From NCBI GenBank assembly GCA_026786325.1, contig JAJAYH010000414.1, forward strand, positions 1 to 6,092: a stretch of 6,092 bases of DNA, written 5' to 3'. The notes under the pieces were generated by a model. It was not told where the DNA came from and did no database searches. It was given only the letters and a program-made list of their open reading frames with translations. The position numbers and the translations under genes were made by a program. This document shows, piece after piece, positions 1 to 6,018 of this stretch; the first letter of the stretch is position 1; each line of letters starts with the position of its first letter. This DNA is from Alkalinema sp. CAN_BIN05 (GTDB lineage: Bacteria > Cyanobacteriota > Cyanobacteriia > Leptolyngbyales > Leptolyngbyaceae).

Positions 1-315
1 AATCAGCAGGTTAGTTAAGGAAACGGAAATCAGTGGGCTATTTTGTATTAGTTGCGATCGACTCCGATTCATTGAAATCGATCGCAACTAATAAATGCTA
101 TGGTCGGGGGTCCAAGTTTTTTGATTTAGAGCTTGAAAGCCATGTTTTTCGTTAATCATGTGACTTCTGTAAAGATCTGGAACTCGCATTCTAGCGTCAA
201 AAATATTGTCGCTTAAAGAAAACCTTAACATCGGGTTTTAATAATATTCGCGATAATTTAGAATAGTAGAACCAATCCTTTAAATCTTCGGCCAAGCGCA
301 AAACTGAGCAAAACT
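1..315. other. Non-coding region upstream of ccsA
   Basis: I find no supportable gene here: the plus-strand frames are broken early and no tRNA-like sequence is visible. The stretch is AT-rich, especially 195-290, as expected for a promoter region. It contains a perfect inverted repeat (46-93, listed separately). Promoter-like hexamers exist but are badly spaced: TTAACA at 225-230 resembles a -35 box, while GATAAT (252-257) and TAGAAT (259-264) resemble -10 boxes 21 or more bases further on. I therefore do not call a defined promoter, though transcription of ccsA probably starts in the last 100 bases. There is no strong Shine-Dalgarno sequence before the ccsA ATG, only a weak GAG about 7 bases upstream. 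The octamer GCAAAACT occurs twice, at 298-305 and 308-315, abutting the start codon. Confidence 0.6.
46..93. repeat. Perfect 16-bp inverted repeat (hairpin) upstream of ccsA
   Basis: TATTAGTTGCGATCGA (46-61) is the exact reverse complement of 78-93, separated by a 16-base loop. Each arm carries a CGATCG core. No T-run follows on either strand, so it is not a canonical intrinsic terminator. It could still end or stabilise the transcript of a gene left of the window, or be a small dispersed cyanobacterial palindromic element. The symmetry is seen directly; the role is inference. Confidence 0.8.
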
Positions 316-1305
316 ATGGATCTCGTCAAACTCCAGGGTTTACTGGACAACGCATCCTTCGCGGTGCTTTTCACGACCATGATGGTTTACTGGGTCGGTG
401 CGGCATTTCCCGCCATTCCCCTTCTTTCGACCCTCGGCACCACTGGAATGGCGATCGCAAACCTCACAACTGCCGCACTGCTTGCTTCTCGGTGGATTGA
501 AGCGGGCTATTTCCCCTTAAGTAATCTCTACGAATCCTTATTTTTCCTGGTGTGGGGCATTACCACCATGCACCTCGTTGCCGAACAAATGAGCCAAAGT
601 CGTTTGGTTGGAACCGTCACAGCGCCCGTCGCCACTTGCATTACTGCGTTCGCCGCGATCGTCCTCACCGACGACATGCAAATGTCTGCCCCGTTGGTTC
701 CAGCGCTTAAGTCAAATTGGTTGATGATGCACGTTAGCGTCATGATGTTTAGCTACTCGACCTTGATGGTCGGTTGTGTATTGGCTATTGCATTCTTGAT
801 CGTAACCCGAGGCCAAGCGGTCGAACTCAAGGGCAGTTCCATCGGTGCAGGTGCCTATCGGTTGAAAAAATCGGGACAACCTGTACTGGAATTCAATCCA
901 TCCGAGCCACAACTGGCCACATCGGGTGGGGTTGCCGTGTTGGAACAGACTGCAACTGCCACGATCGCCCTATCTCCACAACGTCTTAGCCTTGCCGACA
1001 CTTTGGATAATATTAGTTATCGAATTATTGGATTGGGCTTTCCGCTATTGACGATCGGAATTATTTCCGGTGGTGTTTGGGCCAATGAAGCCTGGGGTTC
1101 TTACTGGAGCTGGGATCCAAAGGAAACCTGGGCATTGATCACTTGGCTTGTATTTGCGGCCTATCTTCATTCCCGCATTACTAAAGGCTGGCAGGGTCGT
1201 CGTCCAGCGATTTTGGCCTCTATTGGATTTGTGGTGGTATGGATTTGCTACCTGGGCGTAAATCTTCTTGGTAAAGGACTTCACAGCTACGGCTGGTTCT
1301 TGTAA
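316..1305 (+). CDS. ccsA: CcsA, System II cytochrome c biogenesis (heme handling) membrane protein
   Basis: CcsA works with Ccs1 (ResB-like) in the thylakoid or plasma membrane to carry heme across the bilayer and attach it covalently to apocytochromes c, such as cytochrome f and cytochrome c6. The 329-residue protein has about eight hydrophobic spans (roughly 15-33, 38-58, 68-87, 98-116, 135-163, 236-255, 272-286 and 297-318). The heme-binding tryptophan-rich WWD signature is intact at 255-272 (W255, W260, W264, W266, D267, E270, W272). Conserved histidines that may be heme ligands stand at 139, 285 and 323, and the early NLYES motif is at 70-74. The hydrophilic stretch 165-230 is the usual variable insert. 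Length is typical of the family and the gene appears complete. The ATG at 316 gives the expected N terminus although the ribosome binding site is weak. It probably leads an operon with the two genes that follow. No ccs1 is visible nearby. Confidence 0.95.
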   Translation: MDLVKLQGLLDNASFAVLFTTMMVYWVGAAFPAIPLLSTLGTTGMAIANLTTAALLASRWIEAGYFPLSNLYESLFFLVWGITTMHLVAEQMSQSRLVGTVTAPVATCITAFAAIVLTDDMQMSAPLVPALKSNWLMMHVSVMMFSYSTLMVGCVLAIAFLIVTRGQAVELKGSSIGAGAYRLKKSGQPVLEFNPSEPQLATSGGVAVLEQTATATIALSPQRLSLADTLDNISYRIIGLGFPLLTIGIISGGVWANEAWGSYWSWDPKETWALITWLVFAAYLHSRITKGWQGRRPAILASIGFVVVWICYLGVNLLGKGLHSYGWFL

Positions 1306-1334
1306 ATTGATTCATACTGTATAACGGCCCACCC

Positions 1335-1700
1335 ATGACTCACGATCGTCGCTTCACCCCGCTCAATGATGATGAGGTGCTTTATGTTCCTTCTGGCGGG
1401 ATTTTGATGTCGAATCCGACCTTCAAAGTGGCAGAATTTTTGGATTCCTTGGCGCAACTCGTCAGCGATCGTGAGGCGGAATGGTCTGAAGATCATGAGG
1501 GTTGGTTTGCCGATGGCGTGGACTGTCAGGTGATGCGATTGACGGGAGCAGGTTGGCAACATGGCAATGTGCGAATCCGGCTAGAATTTATGCCATCAAA
1601 AGAGCCAGAAAGTCTACCCGAACGATCGACCAGTCGGGATCGGGTTCGGCTCCGGGCTAAGACTGTCAGTTCGGATACTGACGAGTATATCGACTTATAA
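1335..1700 (+). CDS. Small KGK-domain-like cyanobacterial protein of unknown function
   Basis: This 121-residue soluble protein resembles the cyanobacterial KGK family, whose role is unknown. The resemblance, judged from memory of the family, is: an N-terminal acidic N-D-D-E-V-L segment (11-16); T-F-K-V-A-E-F (29-35) opening a helix; W-F-A-D-G-V-D-C (57-64); and G-W-Q-x-G-x-V-R-I-R-L-E-F (73-85). In most members the last block contains the eponymous K-G-K; here it reads H76-G77-N78, so both lysines are replaced and the assignment is to a divergent member. The tail 91-121 is charged and probably disordered. There is no signal peptide or membrane span. The ATG at 1335 is 29 bp after ccsA, with no strong ribosome binding site; an internal Met at residue 25 would remove the acidic N-terminal segment, so the first ATG is preferred. 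Position between ccsA and tilS suggests co-transcription but says nothing firm about function. Confidence 0.65.
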   Translation: MTHDRRFTPLNDDEVLYVPSGGILMSNPTFKVAEFLDSLAQLVSDREAEWSEDHEGWFADGVDCQVMRLTGAGWQHGNVRIRLEFMPSKEPESLPERSTSRDRVRLRAKTVSSDTDEYIDL

Positions 1701-1740
1701 ATCCTCTGAAGAAATCCTGTGACTATAAAATCTTGTGAAG
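1699..1740 (+). repeat. Three imperfect 13-bp direct repeats filling the KGK-tilS gap
   Basis: AAATCCTCTGAAG (1699-1711), AAATCCTGTGACT (1712-1724) and AAATCTTGTGAAG (1728-1740) are three near-copies. They start on the last two bases of the preceding TAA stop and end exactly at the tilS ATG. The first two are directly adjacent and the third follows after three bases. The third supplies the alternative GTG start at 1735. They leave no conventional Shine-Dalgarno spacing before tilS. They may be slippage-derived or act in translation initiation; the role is unknown. Confidence 0.7.
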
Positions 1741-2745
1741 ATGCCCTGGACCCCTTTTCACGCACAAGTTCACCAAACCCTACGCGATCGTAAACTTCTA
1801 CCCTCTGGCGCAAAAATCCTGATTGCTGTATCTGGCGGTCAGGATTCCCTGTGTTTAGCCCAGTTACTTTTGGATCTGCAACCGCTGTGGGATTGGAATT
1901 TGTCGATTGTGCATTGCGATCATCGTTGGCGATCGGATTCGTCCGACAATGCACGTCATGTACAATTGATGGCACAGACTTGGGAATTGCCCTATCACGA
2001 AGTCGTCGCAGAACTTGATGTATCCACAGAAGCAAAAGCCCGAAACTGGCGCTATGAGAGTTTCATTACTATTGCAAACACTCAAAATCACACTCACATT
2101 GCCGTTGGGCATACAGCAACCGATCGCGCTGAAACTTTAATTTATAATCTTGCGCGGGGCAGTGGGGCTGAAGGAATGCAGGCTTTGGGTTGGAGTAGAC
2201 TTGCCCACGAAAATTCATGTATTCAAGTGATTCGTCCATTGCTCGCTGTGACCCGAACTCAGACGGGCGATTTTTGTCGCGATCGACAGCTTCCGATTTG
2301 GCATGACACGACTAATGATGACCTAGCCTATCGCCGTAATCGGATCCGTCAGCAAATTATTCCCTTACTTCAAGATGCGCTGAATCCCCAAGCCGATCGA
2401 CACCTCGCCCAAACCGCAGAACTCCTGACCGCCGACGTGTTATTTCTTCAACAGCAATCTCAAATTCTGTATGGCCAAGTTGTCGAAAATTCTGGCTTGG
2501 GTAATTCTGGCTTGGGTAATTATGACAAACTTCATCGACACAAACTTTCGGCAGCACCATTAGCGCTTCAACGAAGAGTGTTACGCCTGTTTTGTAAATC
2601 GGTATTAAAGTTCAACCCAACCTTTGAGCAGATTGAAGACCTGACCATACTCCTAACAGCACCATCCCGATCGCAGAGTTCCACGTTTAAAGGTGGAGCG
2701 ATCGGGATGGTGCTGGGAGATTATTTGACTTGGAGACTAAGTTAA
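1741..2745 (+). CDS. tilS: TilS, tRNA(Ile)-lysidine synthetase
   Basis: TilS uses ATP and lysine to convert C34 of the CAU-anticodon tRNA-Ile to lysidine, switching its reading from AUG to AUA; it is normally essential in bacteria. Counting from the ATG at 1741 (334 residues), the N-type ATP pyrophosphatase loop S-G-G-Q-D-S is at 31-36. It is followed by H-C-D-H (58-61), E-A-x-A-R-x-x-R-Y (98-106), G-H-T-A-T-D-R-A-E-T (123-132), R-P-L-L (165-168) and the tRNA-contacting W-H-D-T-T-N ... R-N-R-I-R block (187-203). The protein ends after a short helical domain and lacks the long C-terminal extension of E. coli TilS, as is usual in cyanobacteria. A GTG at 1735 would add two residues; ATG is preferred because M-x-W-T-P-type starts are familiar in the family. 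The gene lies 40 bp after the KGK-like gene and converges on hmpF with 8 bp between stops. A five-residue tandem duplication (NSGLG twice, 250-259) sits in a variable loop. Confidence 0.95.
   Translation: MPWTPFHAQVHQTLRDRKLLPSGAKILIAVSGGQDSLCLAQLLLDLQPLWDWNLSIVHCDHRWRSDSSDNARHVQLMAQTWELPYHEVVAELDVSTEAKARNWRYESFITIANTQNHTHIAVGHTATDRAETLIYNLARGSGAEGMQALGWSRLAHENSCIQVIRPLLAVTRTQTGDFCRDRQLPIWHDTTNDDLAYRRNRIRQQIIPLLQDALNPQADRHLAQTAELLTADVLFLQQQSQILYGQVVENSGLGNSGLGNYDKLHRHKLSAAPLALQRRVLRLFCKSVLKFNPTFEQIEDLTILLTAPSRSQSSTFKGGAIGMVLGDYLTWRLS
2488..2521 (+). repeat. 15-bp tandem repeat inside tilS
   Basis: The unit TCTGGCTTGGGTAAT occurs twice in exact tandem (2491-2505, 2506-2520), and the 15-base periodicity extends over 2488-2521. 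It keeps the reading frame and encodes NSGLG-NSGLG-N between the catalytic core and the C-terminal helical part of TilS. Two identical copies suggest a recent slippage duplication in a tolerant loop. Confidence 0.85.
2657..2715. repeat. Perfect 18-bp inverted repeat in the 3' end of tilS, possible bidirectional 3' hairpin
   Basis: CAGCACCATCCCGATCGC (2657-2674) and its exact reverse complement (2698-2715) flank 23 bases. Inside them, TCCAC (2680-2684) and GTGGA (2693-2697) add a second stem stacked on the right arm, with a five-base bulge on the left and an 8-base loop. The structure lies wholly within codons for T-A-P-S-R-S ... G-G-A-I-G-M-V-L-G near the TilS C terminus. Because tilS and hmpF converge with 8 bp between stops, this hairpin is the only strong candidate for ending or protecting either transcript. 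No T-run follows on either strand, so intrinsic termination is uncertain. Confidence 0.75.
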
Positions 2746-2758
2746 GCCGGAGACTAAG
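2732..2758 (+). repeat. 10-bp direct repeat spanning the tilS and hmpF stop codons
   Basis: GGAGACTAAG occurs at 2732-2741 and again at 2749-2758. The first copy encodes the last residues of TilS; the second, read on the other strand, contains the hmpF stop (TAG, complement of 2754-2756). The small duplication may explain how the two convergent genes came to end so close together. Chance cannot be excluded for 10 bases. Confidence 0.5.
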
Positions 2759-4508
2759 CTGCAAGTTGTGGCTCTTGAAGCAAGCTTGCAAAAGATTCAT
2801 TCACTTGAGCCAATGCTTGACGCTGGTCATGACCGGACTGATTGAACTCAGATAATCTACTGGTAATAAACTCAACCCGTCCCTTAATATCCGTGAGCTT
2901 ATCTTGGAAGGGCTGAAGCATTTCATCGTACAGCGCAAGTCTTGCTCGACTTTCCACTAACAGCAGCCGCTTGTCTTGCAAGGTTTGGTCTTGAGCTAGC
3001 AATGTCTGATGCTGGGGCATTAAGTCTTGCTCCTGCTGTGTCACCATGGCTTGAGCGTGCTCAATAGAACTGCGAATTTGATCAATCTCCGTCTCAACTT
3101 GGACCAACTCTTCCGATCGTTGCTGACGGAAACCATCAATTTGAGCGAAGACTGGACCTAAGTTAAGTCCATTTTTAGAGGCGTGGGGATCAGGTTTACC
3201 TTGACGACGAGCCAGAACGGTCTGGTGCTGACGTAGAACGCTTTCCTTTTCCCGTACGCTGCGACGCTGCCCGACTAAGGTTTCATTTAAGAATTGGTAT
3301 GCGTCCCTTTCATCGGTGAGTTCATTTTCTAAATCCAACCGATCGAAATCATTGGCCTGAGACACATGGCTCTCGAGTTCGTCGATTTCTTTTTGCTTGA
3401 GTTCCAATTCTTCTTCTTGACCTGAGACAAAGTCCGAAGACCGTTTAAAGTCACTGGAAATATCACTAATCATACGTTGAAACAAGTCGATGTTCATAGC
3501 TTCTAGAGCGGCCACATCGACTTGTTCCGCAATATTTACACCATCAAGTCCTTCCGTCATCCGGTAGAGCTGCTGATGTATTCCTTCATGGTGCTGCAAT
3601 TGCAATGTTAGCCCTTGGGCGTAGTCCTGCTTGGCTTGTACCATAGCCTGTTGAACCTGTAGTTCAGCCTTGGCTTTTTCTAGTCCATCTGAGGCATCAC
3701 GCCACTGTTGCCATTGAATTTGATGGGCTTGGGTACTTGCATCCAGTTCAGTTTGTTGGGCTTCAAGCTGCGATCGGTACTCGCCAACGCGTTCCCAGTG
3801 GGTCTGAAGCTGAGACTGTTGTTGATCAATCACCTCTTGAGCAAAGCCAGTCTGTTCCTGCACAGTGTCCAGGGATGCTATTGCCCCTTCGACCCGTTTC
3901 AGCAGTCCACCAATATGCTGGGCTTTTTCCGGATCTATCACTGCACCCTGTTGAATCTCGGATTTACGATCCTCCAGCCGATTCATCTCACCCCTCAGGT
4001 GATCCCACGCTCCTTCAAGTTCTTGCTTTTGACGATCGAATTCTTGCTTTTGCCCCTCTACTTCAGTGCGAACCTGTTCAAACTGCTCGCGTTGAGACTC
4101 CATCTGTTCCGCATTGCTTTCCATTTGCTCAAGCTGCTCCCGCCGAGCCTCCATCTCCATCTCACGACGGTTTAGTTCTTGACTTTGGTAGGTCAGAGAC
4201 TGTTTCCACTGCTCTATTTCTTCTTCTTGAGTCTTAAATTTCTCTTGTAGCCGCGAGAAATTTTGCAGGATGCTCACTAATGGCCGTCCGGCTTCCTGAA
4301 TCCTCTTCACCTGACGGCTATTGGTCAAATCAGCTAGCAGTAGTGCTCCTGACGCATAGCGACTCGCCTCGTCCGCCGGGACAATTTCTTCTCCCGTAAC
4401 GGCAGTCCAGTTCTGTTCGGCTCGCTGGCAAGCCAAGAGTTTTAACTCGGTCTTACCGCCCCCCATCAGACCGCTTTTCTTTTGAATGACTTCTGCCAAA
4501 TACAGCAC
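2754..4508 (-). CDS. hmpF: HmpF, coiled-coil type IV pilus motility/taxis protein
   Basis: HmpF is a cytoplasmic coiled-coil protein conserved in cyanobacteria and needed for type IV pilus-driven motility (hormogonium gliding in Nostoc, phototaxis in unicellular species); it associates with the pilus machinery at the poles. The 584-residue product begins with the characteristic M-L-Y-L-A-E-V ... G-G-x-K-T-E-L-K-L-L-A-C-Q-R block (1-29). It continues with R-P-L-V-S-I-L-Q-N-F-S-R-L-Q-E-K-F-K (75-92) and a long heptad-rich Glu/Gln coil (about 85-185). More coil follows at about 240-310 and 362-435, with the conserved M-N-I-D-L-F-Q-R-M-I-S-D-I block (338-350) between, and a final coil from about 455 to the end. 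Length is normal and there is no membrane span. The start is GTG (complement of 4506-4508), chosen because it gives the family N terminus and has an AGAGGG ribosome binding site 8 bases upstream. It is divergent from the response regulator at 4801, as in known hmp loci. Confidence 0.93.
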   Translation of the reverse strand: MLYLAEVIQKKSGLMGGGKTELKLLACQRAEQNWTAVTGEEIVPADEASRYASGALLLADLTNSRQVKRIQEAGRPLVSILQNFSRLQEKFKTQEEEIEQWKQSLTYQSQELNRREMEMEARREQLEQMESNAEQMESQREQFEQVRTEVEGQKQEFDRQKQELEGAWDHLRGEMNRLEDRKSEIQQGAVIDPEKAQHIGGLLKRVEGAIASLDTVQEQTGFAQEVIDQQQSQLQTHWERVGEYRSQLEAQQTELDASTQAHQIQWQQWRDASDGLEKAKAELQVQQAMVQAKQDYAQGLTLQLQHHEGIHQQLYRMTEGLDGVNIAEQVDVAALEAMNIDLFQRMISDISSDFKRSSDFVSGQEEELELKQKEIDELESHVSQANDFDRLDLENELTDERDAYQFLNETLVGQRRSVREKESVLRQHQTVLARRQGKPDPHASKNGLNLGPVFAQIDGFRQQRSEELVQVETEIDQIRSSIEHAQAMVTQQEQDLMPQHQTLLAQDQTLQDKRLLLVESRARLALYDEMLQPFQDKLTDIKGRVEFITSRLSEFNQSGHDQRQALAQVNESFASLLQEPQLAA

Positions 4509-4516
4509 GCGGTTAG

Positions 4517-4522
4517 CCCTCT
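4517..4522 (-). promoter_or_regulatory. hmpF: Ribosome binding site of hmpF supporting a GTG start
   Basis: On the minus strand AGAGGG lies 8 bases before the GTG at 4508-4506. This good Shine-Dalgarno match at normal spacing decides in favour of the GTG start, which also gives the conserved HmpF N terminus. Confidence 0.7.
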
Positions 4523-4575
4523 ATCATTTCTAATCGCAAATCTTAGCAATCCAAATCCTAGTATGCCACTTCACT

Positions 4576-4595
4576 GCCTGAAATAGCGTTCAGGC
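4576..4595. repeat. 7-bp inverted repeat in the hmpF upstream region
   Basis: GCCTGAA (4576-4582) and TTCAGGC (4589-4595) are perfect complements around the loop ATAGCG. The site lies 68 bases upstream of the hmpF start and about 205 upstream of the regulator. It could be an operator dyad or an RNA hairpin in a long leader; no T-run follows directly on either strand. Confidence 0.6.
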
Positions 4596-4741
4596 TGGAC
4601 GGCTAGAATTAAAAAGTTGCCATAGTATTGAATTTGTATCCATTAGCACCTTGGATTTGCGTCATACTGGCAGCCCAAGATCGATGGCACAATCTCTCTA
4701 TTAATTATGCCCAAGCTTCACCGCATTCATCAGTCCAATGT

Positions 4742-4763
4742 AAAATCTCTTTAAAGGGATTTT
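4742..4763. repeat. 22-bp near-perfect palindrome upstream of the response regulator
   Basis: The two 11-base halves are symmetric around the central TTTAAA (4750-4755), with one exception, T4748 against G4757, which would still pair as a wobble in RNA. It ends 37 bases before the regulator ATG and overlaps the tentative -10 box at 4741-4746. That placement fits a repressor or activator dyad, or a hairpin at the 5' end of the transcript. The symmetry is seen; the role is inferred. Confidence 0.65.
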
Positions 4764-4800
4764 TGGCTTTATTTTCTGGCTTCATTGGGATCGGGGTGGT

Positions 4801-6018
4801 ATGCAAGGAGAACTGAGTGAAATTGATATTCGCAGCATTCTCCAGTTGGTTGAACTGGGGCAGCGGACGGGACAACTTTTGGTGGAGACTTATGCCTGTC
4901 CGACGGATCGCACCGCCGATCGGACTTGGTATGTCTTTTTTCTAAATGGTCAGGTGGTGTATGCGGGTAATCCGGCAGCAGGTCTGTCTCGATTACGGGG
5001 ATTTCTGGCATCCTATGGCTTAGAGAAAGACTTTCAACGGATTACTACCACGCCAGACTCCATTGCGAATGCGCCAGAATACGGTGCCCTGTGGCAGCTT
5101 TTAGAAAATCGTGTCATCTCCACCACTCAGGCTAAAGAAATTCTTCAGGGGATGGTTCAAGAAACCCTGTTTGACTTGTTGAGTTTACAGCAGGGCTATT
5201 TTATTTTTGAGATGGGTGCGCCCTTAACCCCACAACTCGTGACCTTGCCCGTGATGCCGATCGTGGCCACCACGCTTCAGCAGGTTCAAGAGTGGAAGCA
5301 ATGGTATCCCCAAGTTCATTCGCCAGAGCAAATCCCGCTGATTGTTAATGCTGAGGCACTCCAAGCAGCCCTCCCGACAGTCACGGTCAAAACCTTACTC
5401 AGTTTTGTTGATGGTCAAGCGTCTCTGCGTCAAATTGCCCGTGGCCTAAATAGAGATGTCTTGGCGGTGACTCGTGCTCTATATCCCTGTATTCAACGAG
5501 GTTGGATCCAGTTTGTTGAGGACGATCGGACTCCAACCAGTCGCTGGGATTATTCGACCGTGAGCACCCCACGCCCCATGCCCTGTGTGGCTTGTCTGGA
5601 TGATGCGGCGACCGTCCGTCACAGTGTGGAAAACATTTTAGAACGGCATGGTTATCGATCGGTGTTGCTGGCTGACCCCGTGACGGCCTTAAGTCAGTTT
5701 TTTACCCACAAGCCGGACTTAATTCTTTGTGACATCACGATGCCTGAGCTAGATGGGTATGAAGTCTGTGCCATGTTGCGTCAGTCGAGTTATTTTCGAC
5801 AGACTCCCATTGTCATGCTGACAGGACTAGATGGCTTTATCGATCGGGTGCGGGCACAGATGGTTGGAGCGACGGACTATTTGGCCAAACCCTTTGGAGA
5901 AGAAGAACTCGTGACAATTGTTGAGAAATATGTCGGATTGGGACGGCCTGAAAGTCCCAACTTGTCCCAATTTGTAGAAACGGATCCAGAAGAAGAAGAA
6001 CCTTGGCCCGAAATTTAG
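4801..6018 (+). CDS. hmpA: PatA/PixG/PilG-type response regulator (DUF4388/PATAN plus receiver domain), HmpA-like
   Basis: This 405-residue cytoplasmic regulator has a DUF4388/PATAN-type N-terminal half starting M-Q-G-E-L-S-E-I-D-I-R-S-I-L-Q-L (1-16) and running to about 170. A small helical, winged-helix-like segment follows at about 180-240, then a linker and a C-terminal receiver domain (about 262-380). The receiver has all phosphorylation residues: acidic pair D267-D268, acceptor D311 in L-C-D-I-T-M-P-E-L-D-G-Y, T341 and K363 in L-A-K-P-F. The tail 391-405 is strongly acidic. Relatives (PatA in heterocyst patterning, PixG and PilG in pilus phototaxis, HmpA in Nostoc hormogonia) usually open chemotaxis-like operons and take signals from a CheA-type kinase; a direct output is not established from sequence. 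The ATG at 4801 matches the family N terminus, preceded by a G-rich weak ribosome binding site. Paralogues are common, so the hmpA name rests mainly on the divergent hmpF neighbour. Confidence 0.88.
   Translation: MQGELSEIDIRSILQLVELGQRTGQLLVETYACPTDRTADRTWYVFFLNGQVVYAGNPAAGLSRLRGFLASYGLEKDFQRITTTPDSIANAPEYGALWQLLENRVISTTQAKEILQGMVQETLFDLLSLQQGYFIFEMGAPLTPQLVTLPVMPIVATTLQQVQEWKQWYPQVHSPEQIPLIVNAEALQAALPTVTVKTLLSFVDGQASLRQIARGLNRDVLAVTRALYPCIQRGWIQFVEDDRTPTSRWDYSTVSTPRPMPCVACLDDAATVRHSVENILERHGYRSVLLADPVTALSQFFTHKPDLILCDITMPELDGYEVCAMLRQSSYFRQTPIVMLTGLDGFIDRVRAQMVGATDYLAKPFGEEELVTIVEKYVGLGRPESPNLSQFVETDPEEEEPWPEI

Larger units (their letters stand above)
4509..4800. promoter_or_regulatory. Divergent control region between hmpF and the response regulator
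   Basis: This 292-bp region must hold the promoters of both motility genes. It contains a 7-bp-stem hairpin (4576-4595), a 22-bp near-palindrome (4742-4763), and two copies of AAATCYTAG (4538-4546, 4553-4561) on the hmpF side. For the rightward gene, TAAAAT (4741-4746) matches a -10 box at five of six bases, with TTCACC (4717-4722) a poor -35 box 18 bases earlier; this is tentative. I see no clear promoter for hmpF. A 62-codon TTG-initiated frame (4628-4816) has no recognisable features and overlaps the regulator start, so it is not called as a gene. Confidence 0.6.

Noticed and set aside
1..72. Minus-strand ATG (complement of 70-72) open to the left edge
   Set aside because: Only about 24 codons are visible, it lies through the inverted repeat, and the residues match nothing recognisable.
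99..125. T-rich tract near 117-122 as part of an intrinsic terminator
   Set aside because: The preceding sequence forms only a 3-bp stem, so there is no credible terminator hairpin.
225..264. Defined sigma-70-type promoter for ccsA
   Set aside because: Individually good hexamers (TTAACA, GATAAT, TAGAAT) are present, but none of the pairings has acceptable spacing.
1297..1325. Possible internal promoter before the KGK-like gene (TATAAC at 1320-1325)
   Set aside because: The nearest -35-like sequence (TTGTAA, 1300-1305) is only 14 bases away, too close, so co-transcription from ccsA is simpler.
1526..2035. 169-codon minus-strand frame across the KGK-tilS junction
   Set aside because: It is antisense to two supported genes and shows no recognisable domain; most likely a shadow frame.
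3708..4237. Two overlapping plus-strand frames of 155 and 166 codons opposite hmpF
   Set aside because: They lie antisense to the clearly real hmpF coiled coil. Their Leu- and Pro-rich content is the complement of Glu/Gln codons, and neither resembles a known protein.
4628..4816. 62-codon TTG-initiated frame in the divergent region
   Set aside because: Weak start, no ribosome binding site, no family resemblance, and it overlaps the regulator start in another frame.
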